A stretch of 64,000 nt of DNA, taken from positions 248,001 to 312,000 of the forward strand of contig JAVCCK010000010.1 of the NCBI GenBank assembly GCA_030765525.1. The letters run 5' to 3'. The notes beneath the pieces were generated by a model that saw nothing but the letters and a program-made list of their open reading frames with translations, was not told the origin of the DNA and did not search any database. This document shows positions 53,163 to 63,012 of this stretch, piece after piece. The position numbers and the translations under genes were made by a program. Positions within the stretch are counted from its first letter, which is position 1, and each line of letters starts with the position of its first letter. This DNA comes from Candidatus Lernaella stagnicola (lineage in GTDB: Bacteria; Lernaellota; Lernaellaia; Lernaellales; Lernaellaceae).

Positions 53163-54788
53163 ATGAGAAAGGCCCTGATATGGTTGGCGATCGCCGGATT
53201 GTTACTCACGGCGTTACCCACCTTGACGGTGGCGGAAGACGAGCGGTTATCGGCCGTTGGGTTTAATATTCACGGCTTCTACCGCGTGCGTTACGACAAC
53301 TTTTTCGCGTTGTCATGGGCCTCATCGGAACGCGGCGACGACTCCGACCACTGGAGCTGGATCGACCAGCGCATGATCTTGCAGCCGACACTGATTGTGG
53401 CCGACCCCATCCAGATTTACATGGAACTGGATCTGCTGGGCAACGTGATGTACGGCAACAACGAACTGGATACGCAGCCGGTTGTGGTCACGCAGCGCAA
53501 GCCCAACGATTTGGAAACCATCGACACGGTGACGTACGACGAGTTGCGCATCCGCACGTCGGACATCTTCAACGATTCGATGAGCAACACCGGCCTCGAC
53601 GGCGCGGAAGTGGACCCGATCAACATTCGCCAGTTGTTTATGCGCGTCGCGCTGCCCTTCGGTTCGTTGCGTATCGGCCGCCAAGGCGTGAACTGGGGCA
53701 TGGGCCTGTTCATGAATTCGGGCACGCCGTACCTGCGGTACATGGAACCGCTGGGCAGCATCAACGATCGCAACGCCGGCTTCGACAGCGACGGCGGCGA
53801 CGTGTACGATCGCGTGCTGTTCATGACGAAGGTCGCGGGCTTCTATATGCCCAGCCTTTCCTACGATCGCCTGGCCGAGTACAACTTCAAAACCGGCGAT
53901 TACGATATCCACTGCATGACCTTCGCCAACCAATTCCGCAACATTACGTTTTCCGACTCCGGCACCTTCGACTCCGGGTTTTTCATCCAGTCGCGCAGCC
54001 AGCACGCCACCGCCGCCAGCATTTGGTTCTATGACGTGTGGTTCCGCCTCGGTTACGCGGGCTTTACGTGGGAACTGGAAGGCCTGGGCCTGCAGGGCAA
54101 AGCGAAATTCATCGACCGCGCCGCGGTGCGCGACCTGGAAGAGGACGGTCTGCCAACCGGCGAGCGGGCGGGCACGATCAACATGGACGCGTATATCGGC
54201 GCCGGACGTTTCAAGTATGATTCCGGCCGGTGGGCCGTCGGCGCGGAAGCCGGTTTCTCCTCCCCGGCCGATTCGGATCCCGACAACGAGTTCAATCCGG
54301 TTGGTGCAGCAGCCATCGAACAAGCCCGCCAACAGGCGGCGACCGACCCGCAAAACGCTTCGAAGACGATCGATTTCGTCAACGCGGTCGTCAGCAACCA
54401 AGCGGCCTTCGGTCGTTCCATCAACACCTTCGCTTTCGACCCGAACTACAACGTGGACCTGATCATGTGGGATCGCCTGATGGGCGGGTCGTTCGAAAAC
54501 GGTGCGTATTTCAAAGTGAACGGCTACATTCGGCCGTTGGACGGGATGCACATCGGGCTGGACGTCATCAACAGCTACATCAACGAAGCCGGGCTGGATA
54601 AAAACGGCACCTCGGCCTCACACGATCTGGGCTGGGAAGTCGACGTCAACTTCGCCCAGACCATGTACAAGCACTTCACGGCCGATCTCGAATTCGGCTA
54701 CATGATTCCGGGGATGTGGTTCCGCGACAATTACCGCGATGTGAGCAACGTGTACACGCTGCAGTTGCGGACGATCGTCGACTTCTAG
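53163..54788 (+). CDS. Outer-membrane beta-barrel (porin-like) protein
   Basis: 541 residues. A signal peptide (MRKALIWLAIAGLLLTALPT) is followed by amphipathic strands such as NIHGFYRVRYDNFFALSWAS, SLRIGRQGVNWGMGLFMN, YAGFTWELEGLGLQGKAKF and AYFKVNGYIRPLDGMHIGLD. The final YTLQLRTIVDF ends in Phe, the usual recognition residue for barrel insertion. Alternating pattern and aromatic girdles support a barrel of 16 or more strands. No named family recognised. It shows that the organism has an outer membrane. Confidence 0.82.
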   Translation: MRKALIWLAIAGLLLTALPTLTVAEDERLSAVGFNIHGFYRVRYDNFFALSWASSERGDDSDHWSWIDQRMILQPTLIVADPIQIYMELDLLGNVMYGNNELDTQPVVVTQRKPNDLETIDTVTYDELRIRTSDIFNDSMSNTGLDGAEVDPINIRQLFMRVALPFGSLRIGRQGVNWGMGLFMNSGTPYLRYMEPLGSINDRNAGFDSDGGDVYDRVLFMTKVAGFYMPSLSYDRLAEYNFKTGDYDIHCMTFANQFRNITFSDSGTFDSGFFIQSRSQHATAASIWFYDVWFRLGYAGFTWELEGLGLQGKAKFIDRAAVRDLEEDGLPTGERAGTINMDAYIGAGRFKYDSGRWAVGAEAGFSSPADSDPDNEFNPVGAAAIEQARQQAATDPQNASKTIDFVNAVVSNQAAFGRSINTFAFDPNYNVDLIMWDRLMGGSFENGAYFKVNGYIRPLDGMHIGLDVINSYINEAGLDKNGTSASHDLGWEVDVNFAQTMYKHFTADLEFGYMIPGMWFRDNYRDVSNVYTLQLRTIVDF

Positions 54789-54838
54789 TCGCCGTCGCCG
54801 AGCTAACATAGGAGGGAGCCGCGCGGGCGCTTGGACGC

Positions 54839-55291
54839 TTAGCGTTTCATGGCGCGATGAGTCTCGCGGTCGGCTTCGCGTCGCTTGATGTCTTCGCGCT
54901 TGTCGTATTTTCGCTTGCCGCGCCCGAGGGCGATTTCCACTTTGGCTTTGCCGTCTTTGAAGTACATCCGCAACGGAATGCAGGTCAGCCCGCGCTCGGC
55001 GATTTTGCTATGCAGCTTGGCGATTTCGCGGCGATGCAGCAGCAGCTTGCGCCGTCGCGTGGGTTCGTGGTTGGCGCGGTTGCCGTGGGAATAGGGGCTG
55101 ATATGCACGTCCACCAGCCACGCCTCGCCGTCGATAATTTCGACGAAGCCGTCGGTGAGGTTACAGCGGCCCTCGCGCAGGGATTTGACTTCCGTGCCTT
55201 GCAGCGCAACTCCAGCCTCGAATCGATCCATCAATTCGTAGTTGAACCGCGCTTTGCGATTGCTCGCTATGAGTTTTTCGCCTTGACCCAT
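54839..55291 (-). CDS. smpB: SsrA-binding protein
   Basis: 150 residues: KLIASNRKARFNYELMDRFE, GVALQGTEVKSLREGRCNLT, YSHGNRANHEPTRRRKLLLH and the basic C-terminal tail GRGKRKYDKREDIKRREADR are all standard SmpB features. It binds tmRNA for trans-translation. No tmRNA gene was recognised in the window. Confidence 0.97.
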   Translation of the reverse strand: MGQGEKLIASNRKARFNYELMDRFEAGVALQGTEVKSLREGRCNLTDGFVEIIDGEAWLVDVHISPYSHGNRANHEPTRRRKLLLHRREIAKLHSKIAERGLTCIPLRMYFKDGKAKVEIALGRGKRKYDKREDIKRREADRETHRAMKR

Positions 55292-55332
55292 TGCCTTACT
55301 CCAAGGCGCCGATAGGTAGCACGTCGGGCCGG

Positions 55333-56916
55333 TCAGGGCAAACGAAACACCCGCAAATGCTCGCCCGGCGCTTTGGGATCGAGCGCGTAGTTTTCCGTCA
55401 CGTAGCGTTCAAGTTCGTCGAAGGCGTGATCCCAAACGTCGTCGCCGGCGCGGGGCAGCACGACAAACGCCGGGCGGGCGCGCTGGAGGTCTTGCAAGAG
55501 CCGCCGGCGATGTAGGCGAACCCGGTCGTCGACTGCGGCGTGCCAGCCGCCATGCTTGTAGGGCAGGTTCGCGGCGACATCGAAATACATGTAGTGCTTG
55601 GTCGGCGCGCGGCGCTGGGCCCAAAAGTAGATTTGCGGGTGATAGGGCCACACGTAAATCGTCTCGTCCGGATCGCTCATGTTGCGCAGGTAGGTGCCCA
55701 GCGGTTGAAAAATGAACTTATCGTCGAAGCGCTCGGCGAGGTTGACGTCGTCCCGAGAATAGGCGCGCAGCATCTCGAAATTCACCGCACCCGCGCCGCG
55801 CGCGTGATCGCGGATCGTATCGTACGCTTGGGCCATTTCCACCCGCGTCGTAAAACCGAGCGCGAGCAGCGCCAACGCGTAGACGCCCCACCGCCACGCG
55901 CGATCCGCCAGGCGTCGCTCGATCAAGCCGATGCCGCCGCCCGCCGCTAAGGCCAACGGTGCGGTGAGGATGATCAGGTAGTGTTTGAAAAAGCGCGAGC
56001 CCGCAAACACCGCCACCACCGCCACCGCCAAAAACAACAGATAGCGACCATATGCCGCGCCCTGGCGACCGCTTCGCGGCCACAAGAACAACCCGGCGAC
56101 AACGGCCGTCCAGATCGGCCACGCGCCCGCTAGGTGCTCCATGGCCCGCCGACCGGCCCGGCGCAACGCTTCCTCGTCCAAGCCCGCGCCCAGATAGCCG
56201 CCGAGACGGCCCGGGTGCAAATCGGCGAACATGGTCGCCAAGCCGCCCGCAGACGCCCACCACAAAACAATCAGTGCGAGTGGCGCCAACCCGCCCAGCG
56301 CGAACAGACCGACGTTCCTCGCCCGCGCCTTGGCGTCGCCGTGGGGCAACGTGGCGATCCACGGCAGCGCCGCGAGACTGAACAGCGCCGCCTGTTGTTT
56401 CATCAGGAAGGCCGCGCCGAGCAAGGCGCCGCTGAGCACGAAGCGCCAGTGCGCGGCACGGTCGTCGCCCGCCGGTAACGCCGCAAAGGCGAAAGCGGCA
56501 AAGAGCATCATCCAGGTGTCGTAGTTGGGGCAGCCGGCCGCGGCGGCGGTGTCGACGGCCAGCGCGGCATAGAAGAGCCCGGTGCAGGCCGCGGCGATGG
56601 GTCCGCCGGTGCGGTAGGCCAGCCGCGCCAGCAGCAGCAACGCCAGCAAGTGAAGCAGTGTCGCGGTGAAGTAAACGGGTTGCAGACGGTGACCGAACAG
56701 CGCGAAGTCGGCCGCAAAAATCAGGTACGCTCCGGGCGGCTTGGTCTCGACGCAGTTTTCGTAAATCGTGCCGCCGCGCAGCAGATCGTCCGCGCCGTAG
56801 GAAATCCCGGCCAGGTCGGGGTCGCAAAAGGCCTCGGTCATGCCGGGCACGCGTCCGAAAAGCAGCAGCAACACGGCCGGGGCCAGCAGCAGCAAAAGCG
56901 TGACGCGTTGTTTCAT
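55333..56916 (-). CDS. GT39-like polytopic glycosyltransferase, paralogue 1
   Basis: 527 residues from the ATG at 56916, which has an AAGG site; upstream in-frame TTG is less likely. About ten hydrophobic helices follow a first-loop region with the acidic motif TEAFCDPDLAGISYGADDLL and GTIYENCVETKPPGAYLIFA, typical of the ArnT/PMT superfamily with its essential acidic residues. The C-terminal soluble part includes WPYHPQIYFWAQRRAPTKHY. These enzymes transfer sugars from polyprenyl phosphate onto proteins or lipids at the periplasmic side. It overlaps no neighbour but is clearly paralogous with the next gene. Confidence 0.87.
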   Translation of the reverse strand: MKQRVTLLLLLAPAVLLLLFGRVPGMTEAFCDPDLAGISYGADDLLRGGTIYENCVETKPPGAYLIFAADFALFGHRLQPVYFTATLLHLLALLLLARLAYRTGGPIAAACTGLFYAALAVDTAAAAGCPNYDTWMMLFAAFAFAALPAGDDRAAHWRFVLSGALLGAAFLMKQQAALFSLAALPWIATLPHGDAKARARNVGLFALGGLAPLALIVLWWASAGGLATMFADLHPGRLGGYLGAGLDEEALRRAGRRAMEHLAGAWPIWTAVVAGLFLWPRSGRQGAAYGRYLLFLAVAVVAVFAGSRFFKHYLIILTAPLALAAGGGIGLIERRLADRAWRWGVYALALLALGFTTRVEMAQAYDTIRDHARGAGAVNFEMLRAYSRDDVNLAERFDDKFIFQPLGTYLRNMSDPDETIYVWPYHPQIYFWAQRRAPTKHYMYFDVAANLPYKHGGWHAAVDDRVRLHRRRLLQDLQRARPAFVVLPRAGDDVWDHAFDELERYVTENYALDPKAPGEHLRVFRLP

Positions 56917-56948
56917 GGCCTTATCATTCGAGACCGGCACCCGCGTCG

Positions 56949-58511
56949 TCAAGGCTTACGATAGACGAGCAGGTTGTCGCCGGGGGCCTGCGGGTCGATC
57001 GCATACCAGCGCGTCACCCAGGCGGCGAGTTGTTCGAAAGGCTTATCCCACGCTTGCGGCGCGCGGGGAAAGATCACGAACCGGGGCGGATCACCGGCCA
57101 GGTCGGCCAGCAAATCGCGCCGGTTTTTCTCAATGAAGGGGTCCACGACCACGTGCCACGGGCCGCGGCTGGTGGGCAGGCCGACGGCGAGGTCGAAGTA
57201 ACAGTAGTACTTGGTCGGCGCGCGGCGTTGCGCCCAGAAATAGATTTGCGGCGCATAGGGCCACACGTAAATGGGTTCGTCGGGCCGCGTGTTTTCCCGC
57301 ACGTAATGGCCGAGGCGTTGGTGCTCGCGGTCGGTGCGGCGATTTTCGAGATCCAGGTCCCGCGACACGAACGCCGCCAGCGCGGGGGAGTCGATGTCGT
57401 GACCGGCCACGACCAACGCCGCTTCGCGCAGTTCCATCCGCACGCCGAAAAGCGTCGCCGCCAATCCCAACGCCGCCGCCACGATCCAAACCCTTCGCGG
57501 CAGCAAGCGCGCCGTCAGCGCCGCGCCGAAACCGCCGGCCACGGCCAGCGGCGCGGCGAGAATAATGAAGTAGTGGCTGAAAAAGCGCGTTCCGGCCGCC
57601 ACCGCCAAGCCCGCCGCGGCAAGGAAGATCAGTAAACGGGCCATCGTGCGGCGCTCGTCGTGTCCGCGTCGCCAGGCCACCACGCCGCCCGCGACGGCCA
57701 GGTACGCGGGCCACGCGGCCTGCAAGTGCGTCGCCCCGCGCCGCAGCGCCCACGAGACTATGTCGCCCAGCGGCGCCGCGCCCAGGTAACTGCCCAGCCG
57801 ACCGGGCCGCAAATCGTGGATCATTAGTGCCAGCCCGCCCTTTGCCCACCAAGCCAGCGCGGTGACGACCAGCGGTGCGAGGCCGCCTAATGCCAGCCAG
57901 GCGAACTGCCGCGCCAGGCGGCGTCGGTCTGTGGGTCGTTCGAGGGCAAGCCAAGCCCCTGCGGCGAGCACAAACGCAGCGGCTTGCTGTTTCATCAGCC
58001 ACGCCGTGCCGAGCAAGAGGCCGACGACCGCCGCGTGCCATGCCCGCGCTCGATCGCGCGCCGCCAGCAGTAGCGCCAACGCCCCGGCGAGCGGGAAGGT
58101 CATCCAGGTTTCGTGGTTCGGGCAGTTGCCCGACGCGCCGACCGTCAGCGCCAACGCGGCGTAAAACCAAGCCGTGCCGACGCCCGCGACGGGGCCCGCC
58201 GCACGCCACGCGACCAGTGCGAGCAACAGCAACGTCAACAGGTGCAGCGCGGTGGCCAGCAAGTAAACCGGTCGCACGGACCGACCGAAAAGCTTGAACG
58301 CTGCCGCGAACACGAGGTAGGTGCCGGGCGGTTTGGTCTCGACGCAGTTTTCGTAAATCACCCCGCCGGCCAGGAGATCATCGGCGGCGTAGGCCATTTG
58401 CGCGACGTCGGGATCGCAGAAATCGTTGGAATGCGAGGGGGCGCGGCCGAACAGCAGAATCACCGCCGCCAAGCCGACCAACAACGCGCTCATGATTCGG
58501 GAATGGTTCAC
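56949..58511 (-). CDS. GT39-like polytopic glycosyltransferase, paralogue 2
   Basis: 520 residues from a GTG at 58511; an ATG six codons later (58493) is an alternative. It parallels the neighbour: SNDFCDPDVAQMAYAADDLL, GGVIYENCVETKPPGTYLVF, many helices, and WPYAPQIYFWAQRRAPTKYY in the late soluble part. The shared motifs at both ends indicate tandem duplication. It starts 39 bases after the radical SAM stop, so the genes may share a transcript. Confidence 0.87.
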   Translation of the reverse strand: MNHSRIMSALLVGLAAVILLFGRAPSHSNDFCDPDVAQMAYAADDLLAGGVIYENCVETKPPGTYLVFAAAFKLFGRSVRPVYLLATALHLLTLLLLALVAWRAAGPVAGVGTAWFYAALALTVGASGNCPNHETWMTFPLAGALALLLAARDRARAWHAAVVGLLLGTAWLMKQQAAAFVLAAGAWLALERPTDRRRLARQFAWLALGGLAPLVVTALAWWAKGGLALMIHDLRPGRLGSYLGAAPLGDIVSWALRRGATHLQAAWPAYLAVAGGVVAWRRGHDERRTMARLLIFLAAAGLAVAAGTRFFSHYFIILAAPLAVAGGFGAALTARLLPRRVWIVAAALGLAATLFGVRMELREAALVVAGHDIDSPALAAFVSRDLDLENRRTDREHQRLGHYVRENTRPDEPIYVWPYAPQIYFWAQRRAPTKYYCYFDLAVGLPTSRGPWHVVVDPFIEKNRRDLLADLAGDPPRFVIFPRAPQAWDKPFEQLAAWVTRWYAIDPQAPGDNLLVYRKP

Positions 58512-58550
58512 GAACCGATCATTGCGGGACGGCGGCGGCGTGTCAAGTTT

Positions 58551-59963
58551 TCACTTCCGACCAACAAAAAGCGCCAGCAAGCGGCGGAACACGTCGCGCA
58601 CCACAGCCGGCGACCACACGTCGCGCACCAGCGCCGCCAAACGCCAGGGGCGGGAAAAATAAAAGGAGAGCGTCGCCCAAATTTGCCGGCGTTTGAGACC
58701 GGCGAGGGAAACATCGACCAACGGTACGCTGGGTCGGTCGAAGCGAAATTTTTCCCACGGGACCGCCGGCAGCTTGCCGGTTTCGCGCAAAATGTCGGTG
58801 ATGGGCGCGCCGGGCAGCGGCGTAAAGAGAAAAAACTGCGCGTGGTGCGCGCCGCTTCGGCGGGCGAAACGAATCGAGGCCCGCAGATCGGCGCGGGTTT
58901 CGGTCGGGTAACCGAGAATGAAGTAAGTGTTGACGCGCATTTTGGTCGTGCGCCGGATGAGCGCGATCGCCTCGCGCATAGTGTCGAGATCGACGCCCTT
59001 CTGCATATGTTCGAGCACGCGCGGGCTACCGGATTCGACCGCCACCGAGCAGGCGTAGCAGCCGGATCGTTCCATCAGGCGCAGCAGGTCGGCCGACAGG
59101 CTGTCGAGCCGCAAGCCGGTGGCGAGGCAATCCCAGCGCACGCCGGGTAAGTCGCGATCGATCAGCGCGTGGCAGAAGCCTTCGACGTGACGTTGGTTGA
59201 GGCTGAAGTTGTCGTCGGTGATCGCGAAGGTCGTCACGCCGTAACGCTCGCGCAACATGGCCATTTCGTCGACGACTTTCTCCCCGCTGCGAAAGCGCAT
59301 CCGCCGGCCGGTAATCAGGCGCCCGGCGCAGTAGGAGCAGTCGAAGGGACAACCGCGCGAAGTCAGGATCGACAGGTGCGGCTGCTTGCGAATGGGCGTC
59401 GGCCGCGCCAGGTAACCGGCGACGGGCACGGCGTCCCACGCGGGTTGATCCAGCGCGTCCAAGTCGTCGAGAAACGCCGGCGCGTTGACAACGGCCTTCT
59501 CGTCCCGCCGCCACACGAGGCCCGGCACTTGCGCGAGGTCCTCGTCACGGCCGCCCGCTTCGAGGGCGCGCACAAGTTTCGGCAGACCGATCTCGCCCTC
59601 GCCCGTCCAGCCGAAATCCGCTTCCGGCACATCGCGCCACAATTGCCCGGCCACACCGGACGGATGCGGGCCGCCCACGACGGTTACGGCGCGCGGATTG
59701 ATTTTCTTGATGTTGGCAATCGCCCGACGGGCGTGCGCGATGCCCAGCGAAAACAGCTTGATGCCGACCAGCACGGGCTCGTCGCCGGTTACCAGGTCAA
59801 GCGCGTAGCCGCGCTCCGGTTTCGTTTCGAGGTGCCCGTCACGCACGGCAACCGGAATCTCGGCCTGCCGCAGGGCTTTGGCCAGATACAGCAAACCCAG
59901 GTCAACAACAACGGGAAATTCTTTGGGACCGAAAACCGGTGGCCGGAATAGAACGACACGCAT
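58551..59963 (-). CDS. B12-binding radical SAM protein
   Basis: 470 residues from the ATG at 59963 (a longer frame upstream is antisense-like noise). An N-terminal cobalamin-binding domain (RVVLFRPPVFGPKEFP, then VVGGPHPSGVAGQLW) precedes the radical SAM core with TSRGCPFDCSYCAGR (Cys205, 209, 212), ITDDNFSLNQRHVEGFCHAL and VAVESGSPRVLEHMQKGVDL. The C-terminal basic tail is similar in style to that of the radical SAM gene at 2715. It probably modifies a lipid or sugar intermediate, given its neighbours. Confidence 0.92.
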   Translation of the reverse strand: MRVVLFRPPVFGPKEFPVVVDLGLLYLAKALRQAEIPVAVRDGHLETKPERGYALDLVTGDEPVLVGIKLFSLGIAHARRAIANIKKINPRAVTVVGGPHPSGVAGQLWRDVPEADFGWTGEGEIGLPKLVRALEAGGRDEDLAQVPGLVWRRDEKAVVNAPAFLDDLDALDQPAWDAVPVAGYLARPTPIRKQPHLSILTSRGCPFDCSYCAGRLITGRRMRFRSGEKVVDEMAMLRERYGVTTFAITDDNFSLNQRHVEGFCHALIDRDLPGVRWDCLATGLRLDSLSADLLRLMERSGCYACSVAVESGSPRVLEHMQKGVDLDTMREAIALIRRTTKMRVNTYFILGYPTETRADLRASIRFARRSGAHHAQFFLFTPLPGAPITDILRETGKLPAVPWEKFRFDRPSVPLVDVSLAGLKRRQIWATLSFYFSRPWRLAALVRDVWSPAVVRDVFRRLLALFVGRK

Positions 59964-59965
59964 GG

Positions 59966-60436
59966 TCAAGCGAGCTGCTTTTTCGCAGTGTGCACGGTCC
60001 ACGCACCGCCGATGACGCCGAGGACCACGCCGAGCAAGGCGAGTGCGACGCCGACTTGCAGGCTGAGCTGCAAATCCGCAGCGGTCGCGCCTTCGATCCA
60101 ACCGAGGCGGACGCCATGTTTGCCGTACACACGCAGCAGCATCCGCGCGATAAACACGCCGGACACCATGGAAAACAGCAGCGTGCCGGCGCCGGCGTAG
60201 ATCAACGAGCGCGTCTTGCCGGTCAGCGAGACGACCAAGCCGACCGAGCCCACGGTAATCATCAACACGGCGCAGACAGCCACGAGGTTCCAGGCTGTAT
60301 CGTGTTGCGCCAAATCGTAGGCGGTAAACACGCGCGCGTCGGGCGTCATCACCGACACCGTGCCCCACGGCAGGAAAAACGCGCTCAGCAAGAGCAGACC
60401 GCCCAGCGGAGCCAACACGGCGCGCAGAAGCGTCAT
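59966..60436 (-). CDS. Small four-helix membrane protein of unknown function
   Basis: 156 residues from the ATG at 60436, overlapping the heparinase-like stop as ATGA. Helices: LLRAVLAPLGGLLLLSAFFL, WNLVAVCAVLMITVGSVGLV, LIYAGAGTLLFSMVSGVFIA and LQVGVALALLGVVLGVIGGA. Between the first two lies VSVMTPDARVFTAYDLA, a short external loop. No family recognised. It ends 2 bases before the radical SAM start, so it is co-transcribed. Confidence 0.75.
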   Translation of the reverse strand: MTLLRAVLAPLGGLLLLSAFFLPWGTVSVMTPDARVFTAYDLAQHDTAWNLVAVCAVLMITVGSVGLVVSLTGKTRSLIYAGAGTLLFSMVSGVFIARMLLRVYGKHGVRLGWIEGATAADLQLSLQVGVALALLGVVLGVIGGAWTVHTAKKQLA

Positions 60437-62787
60437 TCCGCGACTCCGACCGGCGCGAAGCCGACTTGCAGGTGGCTGCCTTCGGGCGGGCGCATGACGA
60501 GTAACTCGCCCACGCGGCGGACGCGCGCGAGGCCGTCGCCCTTCATCACCGTCACGGGCAGATGCCGCGTGACCAGTTGCCCGTCGGGGTTGGCGAAGTC
60601 GAAAGTCCAGTCGTCGCCGTCCCATTCGACCCATACGCGGTCGGTGCCGATAAAGCCCCAAATGCGCCCGCCGTCCACGCGGAAAACTCCCTCGCCGTCC
60701 AGGTAGGCGTAGCCCGATGAGCCGTCGGCGGCGGCGTCGAAGATCATGGTTCGCGCGCTGGTGGTCACGGCGACCGAACCGGTATCCAACGCGCTGAAAT
60801 CGCGCAGCGCCCGCTCGGGCTGGGCGATCACGAATTGCGTATTGTCGCCCTCAATCCGCGCGGCGATCACGTCAGTGTCACGAATCCAGGTCACGGCGCG
60901 CGGCGTCTCGCCGGTGTCATAAGGCACGGCCACGCTGATGAAACGCCCGCTTTCGCTTTGTGCGACGGCCGCGGTGTGCAGGCTTTCGTGTTCGATCTGC
61001 TGCGCCCACATGAAGCTGTGGATGTTGATTAGCGTGCTCGCCGTCGTGTCGCCGAGTGAACTGCCGACGTGCACGTCGACCGCCGCGTCGCCGGGCGCCC
61101 AGGTGGCTCCGTCGGCATTCTGCGCAAAGGGGAAGCCGGAGTCGCCGCCCGCCTGGCCGTGCCACCACATGCCGTAGGTGTGCGGCACGCTGCTTTGCAG
61201 ATCGTCGATGACGATGAGGTAGTCATCTTCGGCGAAGAAGAGGCTGCGACGTACAAAAGTATCTTCCCACTCGCTGGTGCCGGTGACGAAGGGTGCAGCC
61301 ACGTCGGTCATGGAGTCAACGAGGTAGCCGTCGATGCCCGGGTTCCAGGAAATCAGATCGGGGAAATTGGGCGGGCCATGGCCGTCGACGGTGGGCACGT
61401 TGTGATGCTCGCTGGCGCGCACGAGTTGGTGCTCTTCCCAGCGGACGTAGCCTGGGTCCAGCAACAAATATTCACCGCGGGCGAAAAACAGCAGCGACAG
61501 ATTGTCCGAGTGTTCGTGGCCGCCGCCGGCGACGCGCGACATGCCTTTTTCGGCTACAAACATCGCCCATGAATCATCCTGCTCCCACCCGGAACGAAAC
61601 ACCGCGAAGCCGTCTGCGTCGTTGATGAAATGCGGGCCGAAATCATCTCCCGGCGCCGCGGCCGCGACGCTGTCGTCGTAAAGCGCCACAGACTCCACCG
61701 CGACGTCGCTGCAATGCACCGTGAACATGGGCTCGCGGTGGTTGTTGATCCATTCCCAGGCGATGAGCGGTTCGTTCAGCCGTGAAGCGACCAGGCCGCC
61801 GGGGTAGCCTTCGGGGTTGGCGTCGTCGACGGGCGGCGGGCTGCCGTCGGGCATGCGGGCTTTGACGAGCCAGAGGCTCGTGGCGTACTGCTTCGGGTGA
61901 TCCATGGGATTGATGATCTCGAAATCGTTCCATGGGCAATTGGGGCCGATGATGCACAAGCCGCGTTTTTGCAGCGTGTCGTCCGCGCCGACCAACAAGT
62001 CGTAGCTGGCCCATACCGGCAGGTGGTTCACCGCCGCGTAATTCGAATAGTAAAGCCCCTCGGCGATGACGCCCTCATCGGTCGTTTGGATATTGAAGAT
62101 GATGTCGTAGGCCTTTGACATGCCGTAGTTGAACCACTTGTTGGCGTGTTCGTGGTCGTTGAAAGTCATACCTGCGGCGGCGAACGCGGCGGCCACCTTG
62201 CTGCCGTGGTTGTTGGTATGAATATCGGCCGCGGCGGCCAACAGATCGATGTAGCGATGGTACCAATCCTCAAACAGCGCTTCGAGATTGGCCTTGATCG
62301 CCGCCACGCGCGTCGGATCGACCATCCCCGTACCGGCCAGAATGTCGTAGGCGTAGCAGTAGCCGGTCATGGCCTCGGCGATGTGGATGTCGCTGTCGAC
62401 AAACACGAGGGGATTCGAGCCGAAATCGGTGGCGATCGCCTCCAATGCCTGTGCGGCGCGTTCGGCCATGGCGGTGTCCTGATCGACCCAGGCGACGAAG
62501 GCGGCGGATTTGGCGATGTTGGCCAAGCTGTATTCGCGGCTGGCGTTGTAAGGGTCGGGAGGCGTGGGGGTGAAGCCGCCGTTGGCCCGGCCGCGCACTC
62601 GCCCCATGACGGTGATGTAGGGCTCTCGGTCCAGGCGGGCTTGAATGGCCGCCAAATCGGAGTCGGTGAACAGGAGCCGCGGGTGGTAGTCGATTTCCGA
62701 GTGCCACGGTCCGGTGGGTTCCGGATTCGCCCACGCGAAAGGGGCCGAAACAAGAAGGATCAATATCAAGGCAACTGAAGTGCGCAT
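60433..62787 (-). CDS. Secreted heparinase II/III-like polysaccharide lyase family protein
   Basis: 784 residues from the ATG at 62787, which yields a clean signal peptide (MRTSVALILILLVSAPFAWA). The first 370 residues are an alpha-alpha toroid (YHPRLLFTDSDLAAIQARLD, ADIHTNNHGSKVAAAFAAAG, GVIAEGLYYSNYAAVNHLPV). The next part is the beta-sandwich lyase domain with VFRSGWEQDDSWAMFVAEKG, GGHEHSDNLSLLFFARGEYL and LLDPGY, where the His and Tyr residues resemble the catalytic set. These enzymes depolymerise uronic-acid polysaccharides. Substrate unknown. Confidence 0.87.
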   Translation of the reverse strand: MRTSVALILILLVSAPFAWANPEPTGPWHSEIDYHPRLLFTDSDLAAIQARLDREPYITVMGRVRGRANGGFTPTPPDPYNASREYSLANIAKSAAFVAWVDQDTAMAERAAQALEAIATDFGSNPLVFVDSDIHIAEAMTGYCYAYDILAGTGMVDPTRVAAIKANLEALFEDWYHRYIDLLAAAADIHTNNHGSKVAAAFAAAGMTFNDHEHANKWFNYGMSKAYDIIFNIQTTDEGVIAEGLYYSNYAAVNHLPVWASYDLLVGADDTLQKRGLCIIGPNCPWNDFEIINPMDHPKQYATSLWLVKARMPDGSPPPVDDANPEGYPGGLVASRLNEPLIAWEWINNHREPMFTVHCSDVAVESVALYDDSVAAAAPGDDFGPHFINDADGFAVFRSGWEQDDSWAMFVAEKGMSRVAGGGHEHSDNLSLLFFARGEYLLLDPGYVRWEEHQLVRASEHHNVPTVDGHGPPNFPDLISWNPGIDGYLVDSMTDVAAPFVTGTSEWEDTFVRRSLFFAEDDYLIVIDDLQSSVPHTYGMWWHGQAGGDSGFPFAQNADGATWAPGDAAVDVHVGSSLGDTTASTLINIHSFMWAQQIEHESLHTAAVAQSESGRFISVAVPYDTGETPRAVTWIRDTDVIAARIEGDNTQFVIAQPERALRDFSALDTGSVAVTTSARTMIFDAAADGSSGYAYLDGEGVFRVDGGRIWGFIGTDRVWVEWDGDDWTFDFANPDGQLVTRHLPVTVMKGDGLARVRRVGELLVMRPPEGSHLQVGFAPVGVAE

Positions 62788-62820
62788 GGTTTTTATCCCG
62801 TCGCTTTTCGTTTTCAACAC

Positions 62821-63012
62821 GGCGTCGCAACGCTATTTTGTACGTTAACCCAAAACCCCCACGACGGAAAGTGATTCGCCTCGCCCGGCAAGCGGGAAAC
62901 TCGCGACGAGCGCGGTCATGCCGCGGGGGGCAGCCGGGGCGTTTTTGTACACGCTCGCGTTGAACGGCGGGGCGGCTTTGGGTAAGGTGAAGTCTCAAAC
63001 AGGAATGAAGAA
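62821..63012. other. Divergent intergenic region
   Basis: The 192-base stretch separates the heparinase-like gene from the E1 alpha gene. Promoters for both should lie here. No clear hairpin, terminator or convincing -35/-10 pair was seen. Confidence 0.4.

Noticed and set aside
58551-60368. 605-residue version of the radical SAM protein
   Set aside because: Residues before the ATG at 59963 are Arg-rich and antisense in character, and overlap the small membrane-protein gene in another frame.
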